Below are positions 15,405-24,089 of a stretch of DNA of 64,000 nucleotides, in pieces. The position numbers and the translations under genes were made by a program. The notes under the pieces are model-generated. The model saw only the letters and a program-made list of their open reading frames with translations, did not search any database and was not told the DNA's origin. Origin of the DNA: Cohnella lupini (GTDB lineage Bacteria; Bacillota; Bacilli; Paenibacillales; Paenibacillaceae); NCBI RefSeq assembly GCF_003386205.1, contig NZ_QRDY01000008.1, positions 156,104 to 220,103 of the forward strand, written 5' to 3'. Each line of letters begins with the position of its first letter. Position 1 is the stretch's first letter.

Positions 15405-15764
15405 TTATCGGGTCGTATATTTATCGTTGTCCCCTAATATTTCCCTCACGACATTGCGTACCATCCGGACTTGATCGGGGCGTTGATACCTCAAGGTAGT
15501 AAGAATCTCCTGCAGGTCGGTCTCCGATTCCGTGCGCTGCTCCTCCTCGTCCGCGTAAGTGAACAATTGGGACAGGCTAACTTCGAGCGCCGAAGCCATC
15601 TTCGCGAGATTGAGGAGGGAAATGTTTTTCTCGCCCCTCTCGATCTGACCGATATAGGAGTAGTGAAAGCCGCCCTTTTCCCCGAGCAGCTCCTGCGACA
15701 TCCCCCGTTCTTTACGCAGGCTCCGAATGCGCCTCCCGACAAGCTTAAGAATATCCATATCCAT
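15405..15764 (-). CDS. XRE-family transcriptional regulator (SinR-like)
   Basis: A 119-residue regulator with an N-terminal HTH_3 domain at about residues 5-65: GRRIRSLRKERGMSQELLGE, then the recognition region HYSYIGQIERGEKNISLLNL. The C-terminal part is a short acidic helical segment (DEEEQRTESETDLQEIL) that may mediate dimerisation. The ATG at 15764 is chosen because AAGAGGTG lies about 8 bases upstream; an in-frame ATG at 15758 is possible. Targets unknown. Confidence 0.9.
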   Translation of the reverse strand: MDMDILKLVGRRIRSLRKERGMSQELLGEKGGFHYSYIGQIERGEKNISLLNLAKMASALEVSLSQLFTYADEEEQRTESETDLQEILTTLRYQRPDQVRMVRNVVREILGDNDKYTTR

Positions 15765-15976
15765 GACCACACACCTCTTGAGTACAGTGTAGGGAAAGCT
15801 TGATCGGCTTTACATTCGTCGTTAGGTACAGAATTGTAATAAAATGATATTTAATCGTATTAAAATCGGGTATAATTAAGATCAATGATGACAATGTCGA
15901 ACCAATATTAGATTCATCGGTATCATTCCGCGTCTTAGCATCGTCTATACATAGCCTTGCGAATGAGGGGATAAGC

Positions 15977-16312
15977 ATGCAACTGCCGTTACTGAATTCC
16001 GAAGGAGTTATTCGTTGGGTAGACGGGCAAGACATCTTGTACTTGCAGACGGACGGCTCGGGCGACGTTACGTTATTCGCATACGACGAAACCTATAAGG
16101 CGATTTCCACCGTCAAGGAATTGTTCAGGCTTCTGGAGCCGGCGGGATTCGTAAGGGTAGATAGAGGCACCGTCGTAAATCCAAGCCGCATCGATTCTTT
16201 CGATCCTCTGTTGAACGTCGCGAGAATTCGAACATCGGAGAGCATCATTCTGATTTCGGTACCCGAGAGAATGCTGGGAATCCTAAAACTTTTCGGCACC
16301 GGCGGGGAATAG
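15977..16312 (+). CDS. Stand-alone LytTR DNA-binding domain protein
   Basis: A 111-residue protein made of a single LytTR-type DNA-binding domain: VDGQDILYLQTDGSGDVTLF, then TVKELFRLLEPAGFVRVDRGTVVNPSRI, the typical second half with the conserved R/N near the binding loop. It has no receiver or membrane part. Such short LytTR proteins occur in Bacillales as small regulators. The ribosome binding site GAGGGGAT precedes the ATG. A TATAAT box at 15871-15876 may belong to its promoter. Confidence 0.85.
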   Translation: MQLPLLNSEGVIRWVDGQDILYLQTDGSGDVTLFAYDETYKAISTVKELFRLLEPAGFVRVDRGTVVNPSRIDSFDPLLNVARIRTSESIILISVPERMLGILKLFGTGGE

Positions 16313-16381
16313 AAGGTTTAGAACGGGGGGTAATTGTCAACTCTATTAGAGTGAAAGATTCTAGTAGAGCGGGGGATTGAG

Positions 16382-16660
16382 ATGCTCCTATTGGGAATAG
16401 CCGGAATGATCGCATCCATTGCTTGCGCAGCGCTTTTCGTTACCGGAAGAATGTCCATCATAGGCAGGACGTTGGCATTCGCTTTCGTGGCCATGGGGGT
16501 CGCACTGGGCTCGACTGCAGGTACGATTGCGGCCGGAGCCGGAGCCTCCGATATTCATTCCGCATCCATAGGTATTATCGCCGGAGGGCTACTCGCATTC
16601 GCCGGCAACATGGCTATTCGCAAGCTCATCAAGAAGGTAGATCTACGACATCATTCCTAA
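16382..16660 (+). CDS. Small hypothetical membrane protein
   Basis: A 92-residue protein with three hydrophobic segments (about residues 2-22, 28-53 and 60-78) rich in Gly, Ala and Ile, and a basic tail IRKLIKKVDLRHHS. The ribosome binding site GCGGGGGATTGAG precedes the ATG. It lies 69 bases after the LytTR gene and may be co-transcribed, resembling LytTR-plus-membrane-protein pairs elsewhere, but no family is recognised. A strong terminator follows. Confidence 0.65.
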   Translation: MLLLGIAGMIASIACAALFVTGRMSIIGRTLAFAFVAMGVALGSTAGTIAAGAGASDIHSASIGIIAGGLLAFAGNMAIRKLIKKVDLRHHS

Positions 16661-16690
16661 TTCCGCTATGAAGTAGTAGCCGGTTATGAC

Positions 16691-16721
16691 AAAGGCACCG
16701 ACCTCGAGGGTCGGTGCCTTT
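16691..16721. terminator. Bidirectional terminator
   Basis: A perfect 13-bp stem, AAAGGCACCGACC / GGTCGGTGCCTTT, with a 5-base loop. It sits between the small membrane protein gene and the convergent SNF2 helicase gene and can end both transcripts. Confidence 0.85.
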
Positions 16722-16729
16722 GTTGCGCG

Positions 16730-19702
16730 TCAGCCGATCATGTCCCGGCGCAAGGTGAACAAATCCTTCAGCTCGTCCGTCGACAGCTCGGTAATCCAGC
16801 CTTCGGACGAAGAGATAACGTTCTCGCTGAGCTGCTGCTTGCTCTCGAGCATCTCGTCGATCCGTTCCTCCAGCGTGCCCAGAGAGATGAATTTATGCAC
16901 CTGCACGTCCCTAGTCTGACCCATTCGGTAAGCGCGGTCGGTGGCTTGGTTCTCGACGGCCGGATTCCACCAGCGATCGAAATGGAACACGTGGTTGGCC
17001 GCCGTAAGATTGAGACCGACGCCCCCGGCTTTGAGCGAGAGAATGAAGACGTTCGGCTGCTCTGCGGGCTCGGAGCTTTCCTTCGCTTGGAATTGGTCTA
17101 TCATTCTGTCCCTCGCGACTTTGGACGTGCTTCCGTTCAAGTAGAGAACGGGCTCCCGAAGCTCATGCTCTAGTACGCGCTTCAGCATCTGCCCCATGCC
17201 GATATACTGCGTGAAAATTAGGCACCGGTCGCCTTCATCCCGGAGTTCCTTCACCATGTCTAACAATCGTTCCAGCTTGGACGACCGGCTAACGATCGCC
17301 TCCGTGTCGAATGGCGTTTCTTCGGACGAGGGCGATAGGCTTGGCTCCGGCAAAGGCTCTTTCGTCATCAGCATCGGATGGTCGCAAAGCTGCTTCAGTT
17401 GGGTAAGCGCCGCCAGAATCGCTCCCTTGCGTTCGATTCCCTCAAGCTTCTGCATTCTTTCCATAAGCTCGTTAACGGTCTGTTCATACAGCGCGCCTTG
17501 CTCGGCGGTTAAGTTGACGTAGGTCTTCATTTCGTTCTTGTCCGGCAAGTCAAGCTGGATAGCCGGGTCCTTTTTCTTGCGACGAAGCATGAACGGCCTA
17601 ATCAGCTTCTGCAGATCGGCAGTGAGTTGCTCGTCCTTCTCCTTCTCGATCGCGATGGCGAACCGGTTGTTGAATTCGCGTGCGCTTCCCAAATAACCGG
17701 GATTGATAAAGTCGTAAAGCGACCACAACTCCGCCAGCCGGTTCTCGATCGGCGTTCCCGTAAGCGCTATTCGATGCCTGGCGGGAAGGCTGCGGACTAC
17801 AGTGGATTGCTTCGTCTGGGCGTTCTTGATATTTTGCGCTTCATCGAGGCTGACGGAGGTCCAAGTCAGCATCTGAAGCGTTTCTTGGTCGAGCGAGCAT
17901 GTGGCGTACGAAGTAAGGACGACGTCGGCTTGCTTCGCTTCCTCGACGAAGGCCTCCCCGCTAAACCGCCTGTTCCCGTAGTGCAGCATGACCTTCAAGC
18001 TAGGAGCAAAGCGGCTGATTTCCTTCTGCCAATTTCCTAGCACCGAGGTCGGACAGATGATCAAGGACGGAATCCTATTGGGATCCGAATCCGACGTGTT
18101 TTCTTTGATATGCAGCAAATAAGCGATGAGCTGTACCGTTTTGCCGAGTCCCATATCGTCCGCCAAGCACGCACCCAGGCCGAATCCGCGGAGGAAAGAC
18201 AGCCACGCGTACCCGTCTTGTTGATAAGCGCGAAGCTCCGCTCGGAGCCCGGCCGGAACGGCAAGCTTCGGATGCTCGGCTTGTTGGGTAAGCTGACTGA
18301 TGAGCTTAAGCATATGCTGATTAAGTTCAACCTCCAGCTGGAGCCGGTGCGCGCGGTCGGCCTCCAACTCCTCGTTATCCGCGTTAGATGCTTCAACGTT
18401 CGCATCGTTGCCCAACAGATGCAGCTGCAGTACGTCCTGGAAGGAAAGGCCCTGTTCTTTGTTCACGGAAGCCATCGCTTTGCGAATTTGGGCAAGCAGC
18501 GTCGGATCCAACTGGATCCATTCTCCGCGGAAACGAACGAGCCTCGCATTGCGAGCGACCAGCTCGGCGAATTCGGACTCGGATAGATCGGCTTCGCCGA
18601 TGGCGATTCGCCAGTCGAAGTCGACGAGCGAGTCGAGACCGAACAAAGAGCTTCCCGCACGTCCGCCTTCGCCGGAGCTAACCTTGGCGCGTAGCCGAGG
18701 CTTCTTCCGACTGGCGGTTTCCCACCATGCGGGAAGCAGGACATGCCATCCGGAATCGAGCAGCCGCTGGCTTTCCGTCGTCAAGAATCTCCATGCGGCT
18801 TCGTCGTCCAGCAGTCGGGAGAAAATATTATCGCTCGCTCCGCTAAACCTCTCCGCGGGAAGGCTAGCCCGCAATCTCTCCAGCCAACCGCTTGAACGGG
18901 TTCTGACGTGCGGAGTCCAATCGCTTGGCCATGAGCCGAATACTTCGCCGTTATCCGCCAGCCGTACAAGGGATAACCGAGAAGAATCCCGTTTATCTTG
19001 AAGGACCAGTTGCAGGCGCCAACCGGATTGGTCTTCGTCCGGCTCCAGCAATTGCAAAGCGGGCCGGAAGGGAGCGGTATCGGCTTTCCAGCCGATAGCG
19101 ACTAGCCAAGCTTGTTCGTCCAGGCCGGCCTCGACTGTTTTGTTCCGCGCGAATAAGAGCGGGAATTCGCTTCGCAGATCGGAGGCCGTCATTTCAGATC
19201 CGTATTGCCGATGAAATACGGCAGCGGAGAACGCGGCTAGGAGCCCGTTCATGAAATCGGGATCTTCCTTGATCTCGTCCATGGCCGCGCGTTCGTCCGC
19301 GCCGATCGCTTCCTCGTCCCACTTCCACTGCAATTTGCCGGACTGGAACGAGGAGAAATCAGGGATATACTTCTTGTCCTCCAAGCACTGGGCCAATATC
19401 GGCGCGACCTTGATCAAGCGTTCTGCGACATCGCTCCATAGCCATTGGATATGCTGAAGAAGGCGGGCTTCCGCGAAGAAAGGAATGACCATTTCCGCGG
19501 GGAGTTGCACGAGCTCGAGCTGTTGGAAGGGGTGGATTTCCAGCTCCGTTCCGTAGAAAGACTCTTCGTGCCAGGCAAACAAACCCTGCTTAAGAGACAG
19601 TCCGGACACGAACGATTCCTCGTTGTAAGCGCCATGGATGAGGGCATTTCCGTGCCCGTCGAAAACGATCTGTATTTGAATGTATTCCGTATATTTGTTC
19701 AT
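16730..19702 (-). CDS. SNF2-family DEAD/DEAH-box helicase
   Basis: A 990-residue ATP-dependent DNA translocase of the SNF2/Rad54 type. The N-terminal half (about 1-480) is a bacterial SNF2-associated region. The motor begins ELRAYQQDGYAWLSFLRG, motif I is CLADDMGLGKTVQLIAYLL, motif II is SLDEAQNIKN, motif III RIALTGTPIENRLAELWSLY, and the helicase C lobe includes LSLKAGGVGLNLTAANHVF and DRAYRMGQTRDVQVH (motif VI). It overlaps the SWIM gene by 4 bases (ATGA), a pairing frequent in Paenibacillaceae. The role is probably DNA repair or nucleoprotein remodelling; a defence role is conceivable but unsupported. Confidence 0.95.
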   Translation of the reverse strand: MNKYTEYIQIQIVFDGHGNALIHGAYNEESFVSGLSLKQGLFAWHEESFYGTELEIHPFQQLELVQLPAEMVIPFFAEARLLQHIQWLWSDVAERLIKVAPILAQCLEDKKYIPDFSSFQSGKLQWKWDEEAIGADERAAMDEIKEDPDFMNGLLAAFSAAVFHRQYGSEMTASDLRSEFPLLFARNKTVEAGLDEQAWLVAIGWKADTAPFRPALQLLEPDEDQSGWRLQLVLQDKRDSSRLSLVRLADNGEVFGSWPSDWTPHVRTRSSGWLERLRASLPAERFSGASDNIFSRLLDDEAAWRFLTTESQRLLDSGWHVLLPAWWETASRKKPRLRAKVSSGEGGRAGSSLFGLDSLVDFDWRIAIGEADLSESEFAELVARNARLVRFRGEWIQLDPTLLAQIRKAMASVNKEQGLSFQDVLQLHLLGNDANVEASNADNEELEADRAHRLQLEVELNQHMLKLISQLTQQAEHPKLAVPAGLRAELRAYQQDGYAWLSFLRGFGLGACLADDMGLGKTVQLIAYLLHIKENTSDSDPNRIPSLIICPTSVLGNWQKEISRFAPSLKVMLHYGNRRFSGEAFVEEAKQADVVLTSYATCSLDQETLQMLTWTSVSLDEAQNIKNAQTKQSTVVRSLPARHRIALTGTPIENRLAELWSLYDFINPGYLGSAREFNNRFAIAIEKEKDEQLTADLQKLIRPFMLRRKKKDPAIQLDLPDKNEMKTYVNLTAEQGALYEQTVNELMERMQKLEGIERKGAILAALTQLKQLCDHPMLMTKEPLPEPSLSPSSEETPFDTEAIVSRSSKLERLLDMVKELRDEGDRCLIFTQYIGMGQMLKRVLEHELREPVLYLNGSTSKVARDRMIDQFQAKESSEPAEQPNVFILSLKAGGVGLNLTAANHVFHFDRWWNPAVENQATDRAYRMGQTRDVQVHKFISLGTLEERIDEMLESKQQLSENVISSSEGWITELSTDELKDLFTLRRDMIG

Positions 19703-21348
19703 TCCAGCAGTTTCCCTTTCCGAAGCTCCTCTTGCAGCGCGCGAAGACGACTATTGCGGCTGGCGAAGGAGTCGATGAACGATTCCCAGCGAGGCTCCCG
19801 CTTTAATTTCTTATATAGCTTGGCTAACCTCTTGAGCATCTTTACCGCGGACTTATAGCTGTCCCGGTTCTTGTGAAGGACGTAACGTTCGACCGCCTGA
19901 TGGTAGAAGGGAAGCAATAGCTCGGGAGCGTTCTTCTCGATCGGTTGCAGGTCCGTTACCCGAAATTCGAGCGGATCGCTGTCCATGCTCAAATGGTAGT
20001 CCATCCAGCGTTCCCATTTTTCGTTGGCGAGCAGCTTCTCTTCGTAGATCTGGCGGGATAAGGGCAGCAAGGAGGCGAGGGTATCCCACATTTGCGGCTC
20101 CGCGTCGGGAAGGTGCTGTACGGCGACTTCCCAATAGTCCGAGTAGGAGCGGATATTGTTGTTCCTTCGCAGGTTGAGCAGAGGCGCGATTTCGGTTAAC
20201 CATGAAGTTAACCGGCTCCATTGCTCCGTTCGCGAGAGATGGTTCAGGAAGAACGTTAAATATTCCGCGGAAATACCGGAGACTTCCTTCGCGGAACCGA
20301 GCAGCTTCCAAGCCTCCCGGTCGTTGGATAGATGCATGTACATCCCCGCCTTGGCCATCTTCAAAGTAAAAGCGGTACGGGAAGAGCCCGCCTCGGCTGC
20401 AACCTCTTCCAATCTTCCGATTTCCTCCGAATAAACGGTTTCGTTGACCGGAGGGATTAGCCACTGGCTCCAAACCTGCTGGTAGTGCGACAGGAAATAA
20501 TGGTTGTCGTTAGTCTCCGCCAGCATTTCCTTGCGCAAGTAATCCAAGGTTTGCAGCGTGTAGGGCAAGTTAACCCCATCTCCTGCCGCCGGGGCTCCGT
20601 CCGCGATATCCTTCTCGATAGCTTCCTGAAGATCGGATGCGGCATGATGGGTGTGGAACGCCAGATAGGAATAGGCGTATCCCGATTGGTCTTGCGGTTG
20701 TTTCGTTAACTTGGACAATACGAATAAGCGGGCATGCAATATAAATAACCGGTTGATGTCCGGCGAAAGGGAAGGTTTAATTCGGAAAATGGCCTCCAGC
20801 ATGTCGTTCACGAACTGAGTATTCCTCGAGCCCTGTGTTATTCGCTCCGTGCAATGCTCGAATAGCTCGTGCCACTGGGAAATATCCATCTTCGGGATAT
20901 ACTTGGCTTGCTCCTTCAATCGGGCGGCGCTTTCGGCCGACTTTTTAGCCTCCAACAGCCTCGCTTGACCGTAAGTCTTGGCAGGGGAAGGGTTATCCGA
21001 CTTCGTCGCGGTCAGGTTCTTGGCGTTCACGAGCGCGTGGGTCGAACGATTATGCAGCTCCGCGTACTTAAGCACGGAGGCGAAAATATGCTTGCAAGGG
21101 ACGTTAACCGGGCAATCGCACCGGCATGCCTCGAAATGATCCAAATTGATCTCGACGGAATAATTCTCGGATCCCTCCACGATCGCTTTGATGTATCGAT
21201 GAGAGGGAATCGTGAGTTTCAAGACGCGGTTTTGCTTATAATATTGAAATCCCCTGTTCAGGGTAACGTCGTCGAAATGATCGGCAACATCCTGGACGAG
21301 CCGGTTCCATTGGTCGTCGTCCAATTCGTAAGTGGGTATCATAGGCAA
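19699..21348 (-). CDS. SWIM zinc-finger protein, partner of SNF2 helicase
   Basis: A 549-residue protein with a SWIM zinc finger near residues 60-90: the CxCxnCxH ligand set is in FEACRCDCPVNVPCKHIFA. The rest is helical, TPR-like in character (repeated W/L/A-rich helices such as EQWSRLTSWLTEIAPLL) with no enzymatic motif. SWIM domains bind DNA or protein. Its stop overlaps the SNF2 gene start, so the two products are made together and probably form a complex. The gene starts at an ATG at 21348 and is the promoter-proximal member. Confidence 0.88.
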   Translation of the reverse strand: MPMIPTYELDDDQWNRLVQDVADHFDDVTLNRGFQYYKQNRVLKLTIPSHRYIKAIVEGSENYSVEINLDHFEACRCDCPVNVPCKHIFASVLKYAELHNRSTHALVNAKNLTATKSDNPSPAKTYGQARLLEAKKSAESAARLKEQAKYIPKMDISQWHELFEHCTERITQGSRNTQFVNDMLEAIFRIKPSLSPDINRLFILHARLFVLSKLTKQPQDQSGYAYSYLAFHTHHAASDLQEAIEKDIADGAPAAGDGVNLPYTLQTLDYLRKEMLAETNDNHYFLSHYQQVWSQWLIPPVNETVYSEEIGRLEEVAAEAGSSRTAFTLKMAKAGMYMHLSNDREAWKLLGSAKEVSGISAEYLTFFLNHLSRTEQWSRLTSWLTEIAPLLNLRRNNNIRSYSDYWEVAVQHLPDAEPQMWDTLASLLPLSRQIYEEKLLANEKWERWMDYHLSMDSDPLEFRVTDLQPIEKNAPELLLPFYHQAVERYVLHKNRDSYKSAVKMLKRLAKLYKKLKREPRWESFIDSFASRNSRLRALQEELRKGKLLE

Positions 21349-21443
21349 GACTCCTAAGTAGGAATTACATGATTGCGAGTTCGGGCTCGATTGCTTAAGT
21401 ATAGCATTTCTTCCTAACGTTGAAATCAGCCGCGGAATAGCTA

Positions 21444-21486
21444 TTGACGTCGGATGAAAATCGTATTAAATTAGTTGTACATACAA
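21444..21486 (+). promoter_or_regulatory. marR promoter and operator 1
   Basis: TTGACG (21444-21449), 17-bp spacer and TAAATT (21467-21472) form a promoter. Immediately after the -10, TTGTACATACAA (21475-21486) is the exact reverse complement of TTGTATGTACAA at 21963-21974 before the MFS gene. The site covers the predicted start point, consistent with autorepression by the MarR protein. Confidence 0.7.
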
Positions 21487-21508
21487 AATAGAAAGTAGGG
21501 ATTAACCG

Positions 21509-21934
21509 ATGGACGACTCCTTCCTGCGCACCTGCCTCTTTTTCACCTCCAACCGGTTAAGCCGCGCCATAACGAAGATCGCGGAGGAACAATTCGCGTC
21601 TACGGGATTAAGTCCCATGTACGGGTATCTTATTCTATTAGTTAACGGAACGCCCGGAATTACGCAAAAGGAGCTAGCCGAGAAGTTATCCGTAACGCCT
21701 TCGACCTTAACTCGGTTCATCGATAAGCTGGAAGGACGCCATTTGGCGGAACGAAAAGTACAAGGGAAGACGGTGCTCGTATACCCTACGGAGAAGAGCA
21801 AGGAGTTGGAAGTTACGATACGCGCGGCTTCCAGGAAGCTGAAAGAAAGCTATTCGGCGGTACTTGGTTTAGATGACGCTTCTAAGCTATCGGATGACAT
21901 TCTGGCGTCCAGCGAGCTGCTCGAGAAGAGATAA
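21509..21934 (+). CDS. MarR family transcriptional regulator
   Basis: A 141-residue winged-helix regulator. The domain spans most of the protein: NRLSRAITKIAEEQFASTG, then the helix-turn-helix GITQKELAEKLSVTPSTLTRFIDKLE and the wing GRHLAERKVQGKTVLVYPTEK. Its N-terminus has a Cys at residue 8 (FLRTCLFFTSN), a position used for redox sensing in some relatives, but this is only suggestive. It lies directly upstream of an MFS transporter that carries the mirrored operator, so it most likely represses itself and the transporter. Confidence 0.92.
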   Translation: MDDSFLRTCLFFTSNRLSRAITKIAEEQFASTGLSPMYGYLILLVNGTPGITQKELAEKLSVTPSTLTRFIDKLEGRHLAERKVQGKTVLVYPTEKSKELEVTIRAASRKLKESYSAVLGLDDASKLSDDILASSELLEKR

Positions 21935-21962
21935 GAGCTGCGTTATTTCTTCGATTGTAATA

Positions 21963-21974
21963 TTGTATGTACAA
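21963..21974 (+). promoter_or_regulatory. MarR operator 2 upstream of MFS gene
   Basis: TTGTATGTACAA is the exact reverse complement of the element in the marR promoter. It lies 35 bases before the preferred MFS start at 22009 and overlaps an upstream in-frame ATG at 21967, which argues that this ATG is not the translation start. Confidence 0.7.
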
Positions 21975-22008
21975 ACAATATATATATGGAGTGAAGGAGA
22001 AGAGAGAA

Positions 22009-23283
22009 ATGGAACAGCAGAAAGTCGCTTCAAAAATATATTATGGTTGGATAGTCGTCCTTATTACTTTTGTAACCTTACTCGTATCGGCGGGAATTCG
22101 TTCGTTGCCGAGCGTATTGATGCTTCCCTTGGAAGACGAGTTCGGATGGAGCCGGGGAGGGATCTCCGGCGTCGTCTCCGCGGGTATATTCCTGTACGGG
22201 TTAGTCGGTCCGTTCTCCGCTGCGTTATTACTTAAGTACGGTATTCGCAAGGTGATGGTCATCGCCTTGGCCGTACTGGCGGTCAGCCTAGCCGTAACTC
22301 CGATGATGACAACCCTGTGGCAGTTCGAATTGCTGTGGGGCTTCGTCGCGGGCCTCGCGACGGGAATGATGGCCAATGTATTAGGCGTAACGGTAGCAAA
22401 CCAATGGTTCGCGAAAAGAAAAGGGCTGGTCGTCGGGATGCTGACGGCAAGCGCGGCTACGGGACAGCTGTTGTTCATGCCGCTTATGGCCAAGATAACC
22501 GTTGAAGCGGGTTGGCGTTATGCCTTATTCGCCGCGGTTGCTGCAGTGCTTATATTGCTTGTCGTCGTTGCGATATGGATGAGAAACCATCCTTACGATG
22601 TAGGAGCTGCCTCGTACGGATCGGAAGAAATCGTTAAGCCCGTCCCCTTTAAGGGAAACATTTTTATTGCTCCGTTAAAGGCGCTACGTTCCGCAATGAG
22701 AAACTCGACGTTCTGGCTGCTTGCCGGAACCTTCTTCTTCTGCGGCTTCTCGACGAACGGGCTGATCGGTACGCACTTAATTCCCGCATGCGGCGATTTG
22801 GGCATCCCTGGCGTCGTGGCTGCGGGTTTTCTGGCTATGATGGGGTTATTCGATCTTGTCGGCACGACCTTATCGGGATGGCTCTCCGATCGGTTCGATA
22901 GCCGTTGGTTGTTATTCTGGTATTACGGGCTGCGGGGTCTGTCGCTTATTTTCCTGCCGCAAGCTCTTCAAATGGGCTACATGGAAATGATGATATTCAC
23001 CGTATTCTACGGGCTGGACTGGATCGCAACCGTTCCTCCCACCGTCAAAATATCCTCGAACGTGTTCGGCAAAGAATCCGCGGGCATGATATTCGGCTGG
23101 ATCGTCGTCGCGCATCAGCTTGGAGCATCGGTTGCGGCATACGGGGCAGGAATGATGAGGGATTGGTTGGGAAGCTATTCCGTTTCGTTCGTCGCCGCGG
23201 GTTTCGTCTGCTTCTTCGCCGCCTTGATGGCGATCAAAATTCCGAAGGCGGAAGGCGCGGTCACCAGAACGGCTAAAGCGTAA
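22009..23283 (+). CDS. MFS transporter (OFA/monocarboxylate-like)
   Basis: A 424-residue twelve-helix transporter. It opens MEQQKVASKIYYGWIVVLIT, and the GWIVV start plus FGWSRGGISGVVS and GLVGPFSAALLLKYGIRKVM are typical of the oxalate/formate-antiporter or monocarboxylate-like branch. The central loop is near residue 205 and a cytosolic tail ends KIPKAEGAVTRTAKA. The ATG at 22009 follows GAAGGAGAAG; an ATG at 21967 is rejected since it sits in the operator. Under MarR control it probably exports or imports an organic acid or drug; the direction is not known. Confidence 0.9.
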   Translation: MEQQKVASKIYYGWIVVLITFVTLLVSAGIRSLPSVLMLPLEDEFGWSRGGISGVVSAGIFLYGLVGPFSAALLLKYGIRKVMVIALAVLAVSLAVTPMMTTLWQFELLWGFVAGLATGMMANVLGVTVANQWFAKRKGLVVGMLTASAATGQLLFMPLMAKITVEAGWRYALFAAVAAVLILLVVVAIWMRNHPYDVGAASYGSEEIVKPVPFKGNIFIAPLKALRSAMRNSTFWLLAGTFFFCGFSTNGLIGTHLIPACGDLGIPGVVAAGFLAMMGLFDLVGTTLSGWLSDRFDSRWLLFWYYGLRGLSLIFLPQALQMGYMEMMIFTVFYGLDWIATVPPTVKISSNVFGKESAGMIFGWIVVAHQLGASVAAYGAGMMRDWLGSYSVSFVAAGFVCFFAALMAIKIPKAEGAVTRTAKA

Positions 23284-23402
23284 CGCCTAAGCCATATAGC
23301 GCTAAGCGCCGCCGCATTAGCTCCGGTCGAAACGCTCAATCGTTATGACAACCTTCCGAATATGCTAGAGTACGAGCTATTGCTCTAGCGGGAGGTGAAA
23401 TC

Positions 23403-23768
23403 ATGTCGTCATTTCAACTAAGCGGAATCGTCGGCGGCAAGAATGCGATTCCGGTCGCTCCAGGCAGAACCGTTCTATTGCAGCAAATCATTTTGGAGGT
23501 CGCGGACGGGATGCGGCTTATCCTTAAGGACGTTAACTTTCTTTTTAACAACGAAGCATTCGCAATCAAAATACAGGCCGAACCGTCCCCCGGTAAGTTT
23601 ACTGCCGGAGGAGGGGGAGGAGAATTAACGCCGAACAAAGTGCTTTTTCGTAACAATACGGGCTCGACGGTTCGTATTTTCCTGCTCGTCAGCGCGGTTA
23701 ATAAGGCAAAGAACGCCCGTTCGTTAAGCCGTTCCGACAGCTGGCATCTTACTCTTCAGCGCAGGTGA
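23403..23768 (+). CDS. Hypothetical protein
   Basis: A 121-residue protein with no recognised domain. The sequence is beta-rich (GKNAIPVAPGRTVLLQQIIL, RLILKDVNFLFNNEAFAIKI) with a glycine stretch (TAGGGGGGEL) and a basic tail. There is no signal peptide or membrane segment. A GGGAGGTG ribosome binding site precedes the ATG. It ends shortly before a strong terminator. Confidence 0.65.
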   Translation: MSSFQLSGIVGGKNAIPVAPGRTVLLQQIILEVADGMRLILKDVNFLFNNEAFAIKIQAEPSPGKFTAGGGGGELTPNKVLFRNNTGSTVRIFLLVSAVNKAKNARSLSRSDSWHLTLQRR

Positions 23769-23810
23769 GCGTGATTGGCGATTGTTATTTTCAAATAAAA
23801 AGACGCGGAA

Positions 23811-23859
23811 GCACCGTGCTTGCAGAAGAATTAATTCTGCTCGCGCGGTGTTTTTCTGT
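23811..23859 (+). terminator. Intrinsic terminator after hypothetical gene
   Basis: Arms GCACCGTGCTTGCAGAA and TTCTGCTCGCGCGGTG (23811-23827 and 23835-23850) with two internal mismatches, followed by TTTTT. It ends the transcript of the gene at 23403-23768. Confidence 0.75.
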
Positions 23860-23881
23860 TGTCCATTGGAGGAATAAGCAA

Positions 23882-24035
23882 ATGTACGCAAAGGTTAAGC
23901 TCGACCAAAGCCTCCATTATTTTCGATCAGTCGGGCGAGTTGGTGTCATTGGATGAGGATGCATTGGAATACGACGTCTTCCGGGATCCTGTTTACGTGC
24001 TCAACCATGGCGCTATCAAGGATCTCGATCTATGA
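23882..24035 (+). pseudogene. Frameshifted small gene
   Basis: An ATG at 23882 sits 6 bases after a good ribosome binding site (GGAGGA). The frame reads MYAKVKLDQSL then hits unrelated sequence and a stop after 24 residues. Removing one C of CTCC near 23914 restores a 50-residue frame continuing IIFDQSGELVSLDEDALEYD and ending HGAIKDLDL at the TGA 24033-24035. The total length is 3n+1, as expected for a one-base insertion. Either a recent frameshift or a sequence error; the family is not recognised. It lies between two terminators' neighbourhoods and facing hflX. Confidence 0.5.
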
Positions 24036-24089
24036 GAAGTATGTTTAAAGCAAAATAACCCGGCTACGCCGGGCCATTCGCCAACCGGC

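Noticed and set aside
16730..21348. SWIM-SNF2 pair as an anti-phage defence system
   Set aside because: The helicase and SWIM motifs are clear but no nuclease, methylase or other effector is nearby, and the pair is common as a housekeeping unit in this family.
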